DNA of 64,000 bases, taken from the NCBI GenBank assembly GCA_034430615.1, contig DAOUEJ010000026.1:1-64000 (forward strand). Direction: 5' to 3'. Below, piece by piece: positions 43,343 through 50,519 of the stretch; position 1 is the first letter of the stretch, and every line of letters begins with the position of its first letter. The translations under genes were made by a program, and so were the position numbers. This stretch comes from E44-bin32 sp034430615 (GTDB lineage: Bacteria; Chloroflexota; Anaerolineae; Anaerolineales; E44-bin32). Below the pieces are notes generated by a model. That model had not been told where the DNA came from, did no database searches, and saw only the letters and a list, made by a program, of their open reading frames with translations.

Positions 43343-45166
43343 TTACTGTTGTTCCTCGGTTCTCGCTGCTGCAAGCTGGTCCCGCACATGATCGGGCGGG
43401 ATCTCAAGCATCGCGACCAAACGTTCCACCACATCCCGGAAGACCGGGGCTGCCACAACGGAGCCCCACGGTGATGATTCGGGTTTGTCGATTCGCACCA
43501 GAACGATGAACTGCGGATCGACAACCGGTCCCCATCCGACGAAGGAGGCGATCGTCCATCGGTCATCGTAGCCACGCTCAGTCGGGATCTGCGCCGTACC
43601 AGTCTTCCCGGCTAATTCGTACCCGTTCACATGCGCAAGCGTGGTCTCGCCATCGAGGGATTGCGAGAGCATGCTGGTCATCACCTCGGCTGTTTCGGCT
43701 GATATCGGCCTTCCGAGTACCGTCGGCTTCGGATAGTAAGCTCCCTCTGGACCCACAACCGCTCTAACGACATGCGGCTGCAGCATGACGCCTTGATTGG
43801 CGATGGCACCTACCGCTGCCAGGAGCTGGACCGGTGTAACGGATACGCCCTGGCCAAACGCGTTCGTTCCCAAATCGGCCTCGGTCCATTCCGGGTGGCG
43901 CGGCGTCCGCAGCTGTCCTGGGACTTCGCCGGCTACATCGATCCCGGTACCGCGACCGATCCCGAAAGCCTCCAGGTATTTGTAAAACAAAGGGGCGCCC
44001 AGCCTCTCGGAGGCCACGTACGCCAGGCAGACGTTGAGCGAGTGCTGCATGCATCCGATCATCGTCTGCGGACCCCAGGCCCCACCGTTCCAGTTCCGGA
44101 TGCGAACCCCACCGACCTCGATCACCCCTGTATCCAGGTACTCATCTTCAGGCGTCACCACACCGGCATCGATCGCCGCCGCCATCGTGAGCACCTTGAA
44201 GGTCGATCCTGGTTCGAACTGTCCGCCGACCGCCGGGTTAATGACCAGCTCCTCGGTTTCGCTCACCTTGTCAGCCTCGACACCCTGTGTTTCAAGCCAG
44301 GGTTCATAGTTGTTCGGATCAAGTGAGGGCTGGATGGCGAGAGCCAGAATTTCGCCTGTCTTCGGATCCATGACGATGATCTGACCGGATTCGGCGCTTG
44401 AGTCTTCCAACACCTTCCTCAGGATGTCTTCCACCATCTGCTGGATATCGAGGTCAATCGTCAACACCAGGTTGACGCCCGCCGGCGGATCGGGTTCCAG
44501 ACGCGCTTCTGGCGGGATGTAGCCGCGCTCGATCGTGATCGGCTTGCCTGCTAGCCAGCTGTCGTAAAAACCTTCAAGTCCGAAAAACCCCTTCCCTTCC
44601 TGGTTGACAAACCCCAACAGATGTCCGGCCAGGCGCCCGGCTGGGTATTCCCGGCGGGGGGCAGGAACCATCTTCAAGCCACTCAGATCGGGGGCTTCCG
44701 GATCAAGCAGAAAGCCCTTGAGCATGTCGGAGGCAACCTGGTCAATCGTAATCGGCCAGCGCTCATCTACCCCAACCTGCCTCGTTAGACGGATGCGGAA
44801 TTGCCCGATCGAACCCCAATCTGCCATGAGTTGGGCATACAGATCCTCATAGGGCAGGATCAACGCCCGGGAAAGCACAGCCGCGATCTGCTTGCGGCTT
44901 GTCGGCGTGAGTTGGAAGACTTCGATCTCCAGGTAGTAGGTCGGGACGTTCGTGGCCAACAAGTCCCCATCCCGGTCGTAGATCAGACCCCGCTCGGGAA
45001 CGACTTCGTTGTCGATTTCATTCGCCGCCTCGACCCAGGTAGCGAAGACCGGGGCATAAGGGCCAAATTGGACCCGGATGAGCTGGATGAGCATCGCGGT
45101 TGCGATCACGACCATGAACGCAAGCAATACTCGCACCCGCCGGTAGGGAAGGCTGTTGGGGATCAC
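43343..45166 (-). CDS. ftsI: Septal penicillin-binding protein (FtsI/PBP2 type)
   Basis: This is a class B PBP, a transpeptidase that crosslinks septal peptidoglycan. A short cytoplasmic N-terminus and one transmembrane helix (about 14-32) precede a dimerisation domain and the transpeptidase domain (about 260-590). The active-site motifs STFK (in EPGSTFKVL), SLN (in MQHSLNVCLA) and KTG (in LAGKTGTAQ) are intact. The frame opens at 45208, but the GTG at 45166 has GGAGG 6 nt upstream and overlaps the ftsL stop by GTGA. The length is 607 aa. Confidence 0.94.
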   Translation of the reverse strand: MIPNSLPYRRVRVLLAFMVVIATAMLIQLIRVQFGPYAPVFATWVEAANEIDNEVVPERGLIYDRDGDLLATNVPTYYLEIEVFQLTPTSRKQIAAVLSRALILPYEDLYAQLMADWGSIGQFRIRLTRQVGVDERWPITIDQVASDMLKGFLLDPEAPDLSGLKMVPAPRREYPAGRLAGHLLGFVNQEGKGFFGLEGFYDSWLAGKPITIERGYIPPEARLEPDPPAGVNLVLTIDLDIQQMVEDILRKVLEDSSAESGQIIVMDPKTGEILALAIQPSLDPNNYEPWLETQGVEADKVSETEELVINPAVGGQFEPGSTFKVLTMAAAIDAGVVTPEDEYLDTGVIEVGGVRIRNWNGGAWGPQTMIGCMQHSLNVCLAYVASERLGAPLFYKYLEAFGIGRGTGIDVAGEVPGQLRTPRHPEWTEADLGTNAFGQGVSVTPVQLLAAVGAIANQGVMLQPHVVRAVVGPEGAYYPKPTVLGRPISAETAEVMTSMLSQSLDGETTLAHVNGYELAGKTGTAQIPTERGYDDRWTIASFVGWGPVVDPQFIVLVRIDKPESSPWGSVVAAPVFRDVVERLVAMLEIPPDHVRDQLAAARTEEQQ

Positions 45167-45621
45167 TGCACGCCTCCCCCTCGTGGGCGGACGACACGGA
45201 TCAGCCACTCACCGAGTGTTTCCGTGTATGCTGGCGAAAGTGAGCTGGCATGGTCGGAGGTCGATGAGGGTGGCAGCGGCGCCTCGAACATTTCAGGAGC
45301 CACGTAACCGTCGATGTTGATGTAGAGCATATCGCCCATACCTGCCGGTTGGTATCCAAGTTCCAATGCCCGCTCGAGCATGTGTTGGGGGGTCGTCAGT
45401 TCTGCCAGGGTGGAAGTGAGTTCTGCGATCTGCCGCTGGAATTCAGCCCTGTCATTCTGGAGCACGAGCACATCCCTGCCGGCCCGTGCCACACGACCGT
45501 TAACGGCGAGGTACAGGCCAGCGACGATCAGCAGCGCAAGCGAGCCGATGATCGTGCGGCTCGTGATGCGCACCTGTGACTTCCAGGGCAGTTTTCGACG
45601 GACTTGATTGTGTTTGGCCAC
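45163..45621 (-). CDS. FtsL/DivIC-like septum formation protein
   Basis: This 152 aa bitopic protein has a basic N-terminus, one transmembrane helix (about 22-42) and a coiled-coil (about 45-85, DRAEFQRQIAELTSTLAEL), followed by a proline- and serine-rich tail. The fold and its place between rsmH and ftsI are those of FtsL. The Ser-rich C-terminal extension is longer than usual. The start is GTG with GAGG 7 nt upstream. Sequence conservation in this family is low, so position carries much of the evidence. Confidence 0.8.
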   Translation of the reverse strand: MAKHNQVRRKLPWKSQVRITSRTIIGSLALLIVAGLYLAVNGRVARAGRDVLVLQNDRAEFQRQIAELTSTLAELTTPQHMLERALELGYQPAGMGDMLYINIDGYVAPEMFEAPLPPSSTSDHASSLSPAYTETLGEWLIRVVRPRGGGVQ

Positions 45622-45665
45622 GCACTAACCTCAAGACACACGATTCAAGGCCAGGCTTGCAAGCT

Positions 45666-46619
45666 TCATGCCACTGGCACGCGTTCTGCAACCCGTAAGC
45701 GGGCGCTCCGTGAACGCGGGTTGCGCTCAATTTCATCCGCGGAAGCGCTTTCTGGCCGCTTGGTGATGAGCCTCAAGCTTGCTTTGTGTTCACACGTGCA
45801 GATTGGCTGTTCGGGAGGACAGACGCAATCATGGCTCTCCCGGCGCATAAACTGCTTCACGATCCGATCCTCGAGGGAGTGGAAGGCGATAACAGCCAAG
45901 CGCCCATCTGGTTTGAGCAGATGGAGGGCTGCCTGCAGGCCTTCCTGCAATTCTTCCAACTCCTGGTTGACCGCGATGCGCAGCGCCTGGAAGGTCCTGG
46001 TCGCAGGATGGATCCCCGGCCGTGTCTTCCCTGCGGCCTGAGCGACCACATCGGCCAATTCGCGCGTTGTGCGCAGCGGACGGGCGGCAATGATCGCTCG
46101 TGCCACCCGGCGCGCACGTGGTTCTTCGCCGAACTGGCCCAGAAGTTGTGTCAGTTCATCTTCCTCAAGCAGGTTAACGAGGTCGGAAGCGGTGGCAGCC
46201 GAAGCCGGATCGAAACGCATATCGAGCGGACCTTCATGTTGAAAGGAAAAACCACGTTCACGATCAGCCAGCTGCATCGAGGAAAGTCCCAGGTCGAGCA
46301 AGATCCCATCGACGGTGGACCAGCCCAGCTCGGCTGCCGGAGTTGCCATTTCACTGTAAGAGGATTGACATAGTGTGACACGATCCTGAAAACGCTCTAG
46401 CGTTCGCCGAGCGACAGCCAGTGCGTTTGGATCCCGATCAAGCCCTAGCAGCAGCCCGGCGGGAGAAGATATTTCCAGGATCCCTTTCGCATGCCCACCA
46501 GCGCCTATAGTGCCATCTATGTAGCGCCCGGCGGAACGTGGTTTCAGCGCCGCGAGCACATTCTGGTAAAGTACCGGGGTGTGTTCACCGGCGGAAGCAG
46601 CGTCCAGGGACGCGCTCAT
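45666..46619 (-). CDS. rsmH: 16S rRNA (cytosine1402-N4)-methyltransferase
   Basis: This is the SAM-dependent methyltransferase once called MraW. The SAM motif GTIGAGGHAKGILE, the DGILLDLGLSSMQL motif and the C-terminal VIAFHSLEDRIVKQF signature are present. The length of 317 aa is typical. The start lies 3 nt after the mraZ stop, in the classical mraZ-rsmH-ftsL-ftsI order. Confidence 0.97.
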   Translation of the reverse strand: MSASLDAASAGEHTPVLYQNVLAALKPRSAGRYIDGTIGAGGHAKGILEISSPAGLLLGLDRDPNALAVARRTLERFQDRVTLCQSSYSEMATPAAELGWSTVDGILLDLGLSSMQLADRERGFSFQHEGPLDMRFDPASAATASDLVNLLEEDELTQLLGQFGEEPRARRVARAIIAARPLRTTRELADVVAQAAGKTRPGIHPATRTFQALRIAVNQELEELQEGLQAALHLLKPDGRLAVIAFHSLEDRIVKQFMRRESHDCVCPPEQPICTCEHKASLRLITKRPESASADEIERNPRSRSARLRVAERVPVA

Positions 46620-46622
46620 CGC

Positions 46623-47060
46623 CTACCCCGCGGAGAGGTCAAATTGAGTGAAGCGCCGGGCATTGATGTCTGGATCGGTGACCCCGGTCAATTCAGACGA
46701 CCAAGCATCACCATTCCAGATTTCGAAGTATTCCCCGGCGCCGACGATGGTGGTATCACCATCAAGCTTGGCGTACTCCCGCAGGAACGGCGGAATTAGA
46801 ATTCGGCCTGAAGAATCGAGCTGCACATCGGTTGCACCCCCAAAGATCATACGGCGGACGGCGCGTGCCTCTGGATCGGTCGTGGTAAGCGTCGTTGCCC
46901 GTTGTGCAAGCCGCTCGAAGCTGTCTGTGGTATAAACCTGCAAATTGCGTTCGAAGCCCTGGGTCACATAGGCGCCCTGGTCGAGCAGTTCCCGGAATTT
47001 AACCGGGATCGTCAACCGGCCTTTGGCATCGATAGAATGAGTGAATTGACCCAAGAACAT
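46623..47060 (-). CDS. mraZ: Transcriptional regulator MraZ
   Basis: This 145 aa protein has two AbrB-like swapped-hairpin domains with the family motifs IDAKGRLTIP and LDSSGRILIP. MraZ forms a ring and represses its own dcw operon through repeated TGGG boxes. The frame opens at 47213, but the ATG at 47060 gives the canonical MFLGQFTHSID start with AAGG upstream. Four GTGGG boxes lie 50-85 bp before the start, at its own promoter. Confidence 0.96.
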   Translation of the reverse strand: MFLGQFTHSIDAKGRLTIPVKFRELLDQGAYVTQGFERNLQVYTTDSFERLAQRATTLTTTDPEARAVRRMIFGGATDVQLDSSGRILIPPFLREYAKLDGDTTIVGAGEYFEIWNGDAWSSELTGVTDPDINARRFTQFDLSAG

Positions 47061-47087
47061 GTGTTCTACCTTAGCTACTAACGGAGA

Positions 47088-47109
47088 GACGCCGGTATGT
47101 ACCGGCGTC
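47088..47109 (-). other. Perfect leader hairpin between the MraZ boxes and mraZ
   Basis: Ten-bp arms (47088-47097 and 47100-47109) with a 2-nt centre would fold in the 5' leader of the dcw mRNA, about 28 nt before the start codon. The distal arm runs into the first GTGGG box. No T-run follows, so it is not an obvious attenuator; it could stabilise the mRNA or modulate translation. Confidence 0.6.
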
Positions 47110-47143
47110 CCACTATCTCCCACCTCCCCCCACAAGTGCCCAC
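47109..47143 (-). promoter_or_regulatory. MraZ operator: four GTGGG boxes at 10-bp period
   Basis: On the minus strand GTGGG occurs at 47139-47143, 47129-47133, 47119-47123 and 47109-47113, each separated by exactly 5 nt. MraZ is known to bind tandem TGGG-type repeats with 5-nt spacers. The boxes begin at the -10 element and cover the start of transcription. Confidence 0.88.
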
Positions 47144-47173
47144 AGTATATACCAATTTCACCCACCAATGCAA
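47144..47173 (-). promoter_or_regulatory. dcw operon promoter
   Basis: On the minus strand TTGCAT (47168-47173), an 18-bp spacer and TATACT (47144-47149) are present. Transcription would begin near 47137, inside the MraZ boxes, with a leader of about 77 nt. Confidence 0.75.
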
Positions 47174-47253
47174 GCATCTGCGGGAATTGCACAGGTTGGT
47201 ACTTTATTCCCATCTCGACACATGTGCAGTGGACATAAGTGAGTTGAGCTCAT

Positions 47254-47297
47254 AACAAACAAAAAAGACTTCCGGGGCTATAGCTTCCCGGAAGTCT
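47254..47297 (-). terminator. Rho-independent terminator of rnpB
   Basis: An 11-bp perfect stem (47287-47297 with 47266-47276) is followed on the minus strand by a TTTTTTGTTTGTT tract. It closes the RNase P RNA transcript, upstream of the dcw promoter. Confidence 0.92.
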
Positions 47298-47299
47298 CT

Positions 47300-47684
47300 T
47301 CAGCTGGGACCGGCCTGTAAGCCGCGTTCTGTCCGGACCCGCAGGTCCGTGGCAATCATCCATCTAGGCCGTACGTTACCGCACGGCTCATGCAGCCTAC
47401 CCGACGTTCGAAGTGGACGAGCAGCCCACTGCCCCGGAGGGACTCACGTCTGCTTGGCCTTGCTCCCGGTGGGGGTTGCCTGGCCGCCGGCATTGCTGCC
47501 GGCGCCGGTGGTCTCTTACACCACCTTTTCACCCTGACCCTGCACGCATGGCGTGCGGGCGGTCGTTTTCTGTGGCCCTGTCCGCGGGATTTCCCCGCCC
47601 GGGCGTTACCCGACACCGTGCTCTGTGGAGCGCGGACTTTCCTCAGGTGCTGCACACCTGCGATTGCCCGGCCGATCCAGCATC
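47300..47684 (-). ncRNA. rnpB: RNase P RNA
   Basis: This is the catalytic RNA that trims tRNA 5' ends, type A. On the minus strand the universal GAGGAAAGTCCGCGCTCC block (CR-I) lies near the 5' end. GGTGAAAAGGTG, GTAAGAGACCACC and the 3' AGAACGCGGCTTACAGGCC block follow. The P1 helix pairs 47670-47681 with 47303-47315. Ends are set by the promoter upstream and the terminator downstream, so they are accurate to a few bases. Confidence 0.95.
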
Positions 47685-47690
47685 AACTTG

Positions 47691-47719
47691 ATCTTATCGC
47701 ACGCTGCTGGCGACGTCAA
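47691..47719 (-). promoter_or_regulatory. rnpB promoter
   Basis: On the minus strand TTGACG (47714-47719), a 17-bp spacer and TAAGAT (47691-47696) form a strong promoter that would start transcription near 47684. Confidence 0.8.
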
Positions 47720-47766
47720 CGAGAGGATGTTTACGGGGTACTAATGCATTTCTTACACAGATACTC

Positions 47767-47795
47767 TTGTATGGTGTATACCGTGGGCTTATAAT
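47767..47795 (+). promoter_or_regulatory. Promoter of the FmdB-type gene
   Basis: TTGTAT (47767-47772), a 17-bp spacer and a perfect TATAAT (47790-47795) lie 25 bp before the ATG at 47821. It is divergent from the rnpB promoter. Confidence 0.75.
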
Positions 47796-47820
47796 GCTTT
47801 CAGTGTAAGGAAAGGTCAGC

Positions 47821-48111
47821 ATGCCGATCTACACGTACCGGTGCGAAAATTGCGGTGTCCAATTCGATCGTCAGCAGCACTTCGATGATCCACAATTGAA
47901 GAAATGCCCTGAATGTGGAAAATTGAAACTGCGCAAGGTCTTCCTTCCGGTTGGGATCGTTTTTAAGGGCTCGGGCTTCTATGCAACCGATCATAGGTCG
48001 CCCTCCGGCCAGGTTTCACGCGGGGATGGTTCATCCAAGTCCTCAAAGGAGCCGGCAAAGGAGAGCGAGTCGAGCAGTTCCACGAGCACTGTGAGCAAGG
48101 ACGACGATTAG
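47821..48111 (+). CDS. FmdB-family zinc-ribbon protein
   Basis: This is a 96 aa protein with an N-terminal FmdB zinc-ribbon. The opening PIYTYRCENCG and the second pair in KKCPECGK supply four cysteines, and FLPVGIVFKGSGFYATD follows. The remainder is a Ser/Lys-rich, probably disordered tail. FmdB proteins are annotated as putative regulators, but the role is not established. A strong promoter and AAGG precede the ATG. Confidence 0.9.
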   Translation: MPIYTYRCENCGVQFDRQQHFDDPQLKKCPECGKLKLRKVFLPVGIVFKGSGFYATDHRSPSGQVSRGDGSSKSSKEPAKESESSSSTSTVSKDDD

Positions 48112-48191
48112 CAGCGTAATCCGGGTTCGGGGGAGGGTTATGCTTAAAGCCTAAGCCATCCCCACCCAATTTGAATATCCTGCAATAAAGT

Positions 48192-48219
48192 GTAGGGGCG
48201 CATCGCGATGCGCCCCTAC
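48192..48219. repeat. 28-bp perfect palindrome
   Basis: The arm GTAGGGGCGCATCG is followed at once by its exact complement. Palindromes of this GTAGGGGCG type are dispersed in many bacterial genomes. It lies between convergent genes, so it may also act as a bidirectional terminator hairpin. Confidence 0.75.
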
Positions 48220-48326
48220 GTTGTTTCTCGAATGAATCGATCCTTCGGAATTAGGAATTTATGGAATTGGTGGCTGTCTCGGATTAAAACACCGACCGTA
48301 AACAAGCATCACAGCTTATTACATCT

Positions 48327-48629
48327 TTAGAGTTGGAACCCGCCGCTTGCTTTGACCACCTTCGAATCGAAATTGGTGACGAACTCGAATAGCCGTTCAC
48401 GCAGCTTGACCCAGTCCTCGTGCTCGCGGGCTTTGCGCATCACGTCCCCGTCCTCGGCCAGGAAGACAGCCTGCATCTGCGGTCCTTCACCATAGGTTGT
48501 GTACCAGGCTTCCGCTGGCTCGACACCCAGGCGCTGCAGTCCGGGGACGAACTCGCGAACGAGAAACTCAAAATATTCCTGCTCTCTGCCCGGTATCATA
48601 TCCCAGGTCATCAACCACTTCAACGACAT
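48327..48629 (-). CDS. Small dimeric alpha/beta-barrel-like protein
   Basis: This 100 aa protein has the size and β-α-β-β-α-β pattern of the dimeric alpha/beta barrel (ABM/NIPSNAP-like) family. LKWLMTWDMIPGREQEYFEFL is the opening strand and helix, and VEPAEAWYTTYGEGPQMQAVF the central strands. No catalytic residues can be assigned. The ATG has GAGG 7 nt upstream. It may be co-transcribed with the MBL-fold gene upstream. Confidence 0.6.
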   Translation of the reverse strand: MSLKWLMTWDMIPGREQEYFEFLVREFVPGLQRLGVEPAEAWYTTYGEGPQMQAVFLAEDGDVMRKAREHEDWVKLRERLFEFVTNFDSKVVKASGGFQL

Positions 48630-48677
48630 CCGTAATCCTCTTCGAGTCCAATTCTGTTCAACCGCTGTAAACCCATC

Positions 48678-49319
48678 CTATACCGCTGGTTTTAATACCA
48701 CAACCTGTGTATCTTCTGACAGGCTGCCCTTGGTTACTTTTAAGGAAGGAAGCGGTTCCGGATCAGCGAGGCCCATCTCCTTCAGGAATCCCTCCGCTGT
48801 GCCCAGTTCGATTGTCTCCTTAGCGGTTTTGAAATGCATCGGAATCACGATTGAAGGCTCGATCAAGCTTATCACCTCAGCCGCCTGCGAAGGGGTGAGT
48901 GCGGAACCTCCACCGACCGGTACCAGTGCGACATCCACCGTTCCCAGGTCTTCGATTTGGGATTGTGTTGGCACAGCGTGTAGATCCCCGAGGTGTGCGA
49001 CGCTGACGCCCTCGTAGTTGAACACGTACAACGTGTTCTCCGGTGTTCCGTTCTCCGCACCCCTTTTTGCCAGCATCCGCACCCCGGTAATGAAGACGCC
49101 GCCAATTTCATACTCACCTGGGCCGTCGATCACGCGATGCGTGACCTTGACCGCCTCGACATAGGCGTGGCCCTTAGCTTGATGGCTGATGGTGACCACA
49201 TCTGCTTTCAGCTTCAACGCCGGCAGGCCCAGCTCTGGGCCAAAAGGATCCGTCACAACCGAAGTCATGCCGCGTTCTACCAATCTGAAGCATGACAACC
49301 CGTACCAGGTGATCTCCAT
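48678..49319 (-). CDS. MBL-fold (UlaG-like) protein with atypical metal motif
   Basis: This 213 aa protein follows the pattern of the UlaG-like β-lactamase superfamily: MEITWYGLSCFRL at the start, TDPFG, a VAHLGDLH strand, and VIPMHFKT at the end. The expected HxHxDH motif reads SHQAKGH, so two metal ligands seem replaced. It may bind metal differently or be inactive as a hydrolase. The ATG has GGAGG 4 nt upstream. Confidence 0.8.
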   Translation of the reverse strand: MEITWYGLSCFRLVERGMTSVVTDPFGPELGLPALKLKADVVTISHQAKGHAYVEAVKVTHRVIDGPGEYEIGGVFITGVRMLAKRGAENGTPENTLYVFNYEGVSVAHLGDLHAVPTQSQIEDLGTVDVALVPVGGGSALTPSQAAEVISLIEPSIVIPMHFKTAKETIELGTAEGFLKEMGLADPEPLPSLKVTKGSLSEDTQVVVLKPAV

Positions 49320-49345
49320 TCATCCTCCCGGGAATGATTCGAGCG

Positions 49346-49375
49346 ATTATACTCGATCCATTGCGGGGCAAGCAA
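49346..49375 (-). promoter_or_regulatory. Promoter of the MBL-fold gene
   Basis: On the minus strand TTGCTT (49370-49375), an 18-bp spacer and TATAAT (49346-49351) are seen about 27 bp before the ATG. Confidence 0.6.
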
Positions 49376-49394
49376 AAGCGCCTGGAGTTAGGGC

Positions 49395-50165
49395 ATGATG
49401 AAACCACTCGAATCCCTCGAACTGGGCGGAGGCCGGGTTGATGGCACCTCTGTCAATGACTACATGCTCTCGTTGCCGCCAGACTGTGAGCATTACGCCG
49501 ACGCACAGATTGATGATTACCGATCTCTCCCAAAAAGTGAATTTAGGTGGCGCCCCCCACTCCATCTTGAACTCAATGCACGAGCGAGTAGCTTACAGCC
49601 GTCAGGCACACTCGGATTTGGGCTATGGAATGATCCCTTCTCGATGATCCTGGGACAGGGCGCAGCGGAGCAGCGCATCCCGGCGCTGCCCCAGGCGGCT
49701 TGGTTCTTCTATGGCAGCCCACCCAATGATCTCTCACTGGGAGGTCGATCACCCGGCGCCGGCTGGTTGGCCATGACCATGCGCTCAAGGCGCATCCCGA
49801 CACCCCTCATCGCCCCGCCGCTGCTTCTAGCATGGCTCCTAGCGCAGATCCAGCCATTGCGCGCACCCCTTTTCAAGATAGCGCGCTCCATCGTCAGAGT
49901 AGAAGCGTGTGAAGTTGGAGTGCCGATGGATGATTGGCATCGCTATGCCATCGAATGGTTGCCTGAGCAAATCGAGTTCCATGTCGATGGGCGGCTCGTG
50001 ATGGCTGCCTCTCTTACGCTACGAATCCCGCTTGGATTTGTAGCCTGGATCGATAACCAGTACCTGATTGCCTCGCCTGCCGCTGGCCTACGGTTCGGTG
50101 TTCTGTCGACGGTTGCTGAACAGTGGTTAGAACTCAAAGGTCTCTCGATCCGAAAGGCAATTTGA
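49395..50165 (+). CDS. GH16-fold protein lacking visible catalytic motif
   Basis: This 256 aa protein resembles the concanavalin-like sandwich of GH16 proteins. LHLELNARASSLQPSGTLGF and the DDWHRYAIEWLPEQIEFHVDG segment match the family strand order. The E-x-D-x-E catalytic motif of GH16 enzymes is not seen, so it is probably non-enzymatic. A hydrophobic segment lies in the middle (about 134-152). There is no signal peptide. ATG at 49395 has GGAG 7 nt upstream. Its function is unknown. Confidence 0.6.
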   Translation: MMKPLESLELGGGRVDGTSVNDYMLSLPPDCEHYADAQIDDYRSLPKSEFRWRPPLHLELNARASSLQPSGTLGFGLWNDPFSMILGQGAAEQRIPALPQAAWFFYGSPPNDLSLGGRSPGAGWLAMTMRSRRIPTPLIAPPLLLAWLLAQIQPLRAPLFKIARSIVRVEACEVGVPMDDWHRYAIEWLPEQIEFHVDGRLVMAASLTLRIPLGFVAWIDNQYLIASPAAGLRFGVLSTVAEQWLELKGLSIRKAI

Positions 50166-50202
50166 CGCGACAGCTAACATTCCGGTTTATACCTATCATT
50201 GC

Positions 50203-50231
50203 TTGACGGTTTGTGACACGGAAAGTACAAT
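50203..50231 (+). promoter_or_regulatory. tRNA-Phe promoter
   Basis: TTGACG (50203-50208), a 17-bp spacer and TACAAT (50226-50231) lie just before the tRNA, giving a start near 50238. Confidence 0.8.
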
Positions 50232-50241
50232 CGAGTGCTGT

Positions 50242-50317
50242 GCCGAGGTAGCTCAGTTGGTAGAGCACTTGACTGAAAATCAAGGGGTCACCAGTTCAAA
50301 TCTGGTCCTCGGCACCA
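50242..50317 (+). tRNA. tRNA-Phe (GAA)
   Basis: The 76-nt cloverleaf is complete. Acceptor GCCGAGG pairs with CCTCGGC, the anticodon loop CTGAAAA gives GAA, the T-loop is GTTCAAATC, and CCA is encoded at 50315-50317. Confidence 0.96.
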
Positions 50318-50318
50318 G

Positions 50319-50351
50319 TGCCGCTCCTTCCCTGGAGCGGCAGCTTCCTTT
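50319..50351 (+). terminator. tRNA-Phe terminator
   Basis: A 9-bp perfect stem (50319-50327 with 50334-50342) with a 6-nt loop is followed by GCTTCCTTT. Confidence 0.7.
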
Positions 50352-50387
50352 AAAAGGGTAGATTCGCATTAATCAGCCAAGATCAAG

Positions 50388-50417
50388 AAGCGGGAAAGGT
50401 CGAAGCCCTTCCCGCTT
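50388..50417 (-). terminator. Hairpin downstream of ccrM
   Basis: A stem of 9 bp (50388-50396 with 50409-50417), extendable by two pairs with a bulge, lies about 100 nt after the methyltransferase stop. Downstream on the minus strand the sequence is T-rich (CTTGATCTTGG). Confidence 0.5.
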
Positions 50418-50519
50418 ATGTACCCGCCCCTCGTCCAAACTTTACCCCGTTTCTCCAATTGCGGGCGAACTTTGAAGCCATTTGTAAGCCTCACTCAGGC
50501 TCATCGCTCCTTGATTCGC

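Noticed and set aside
47390..47794. Frames of up to 134 codons across 47390-47794
   Set aside because: The region is RNase P RNA and its promoter; open frames are due to its GC-rich structure.
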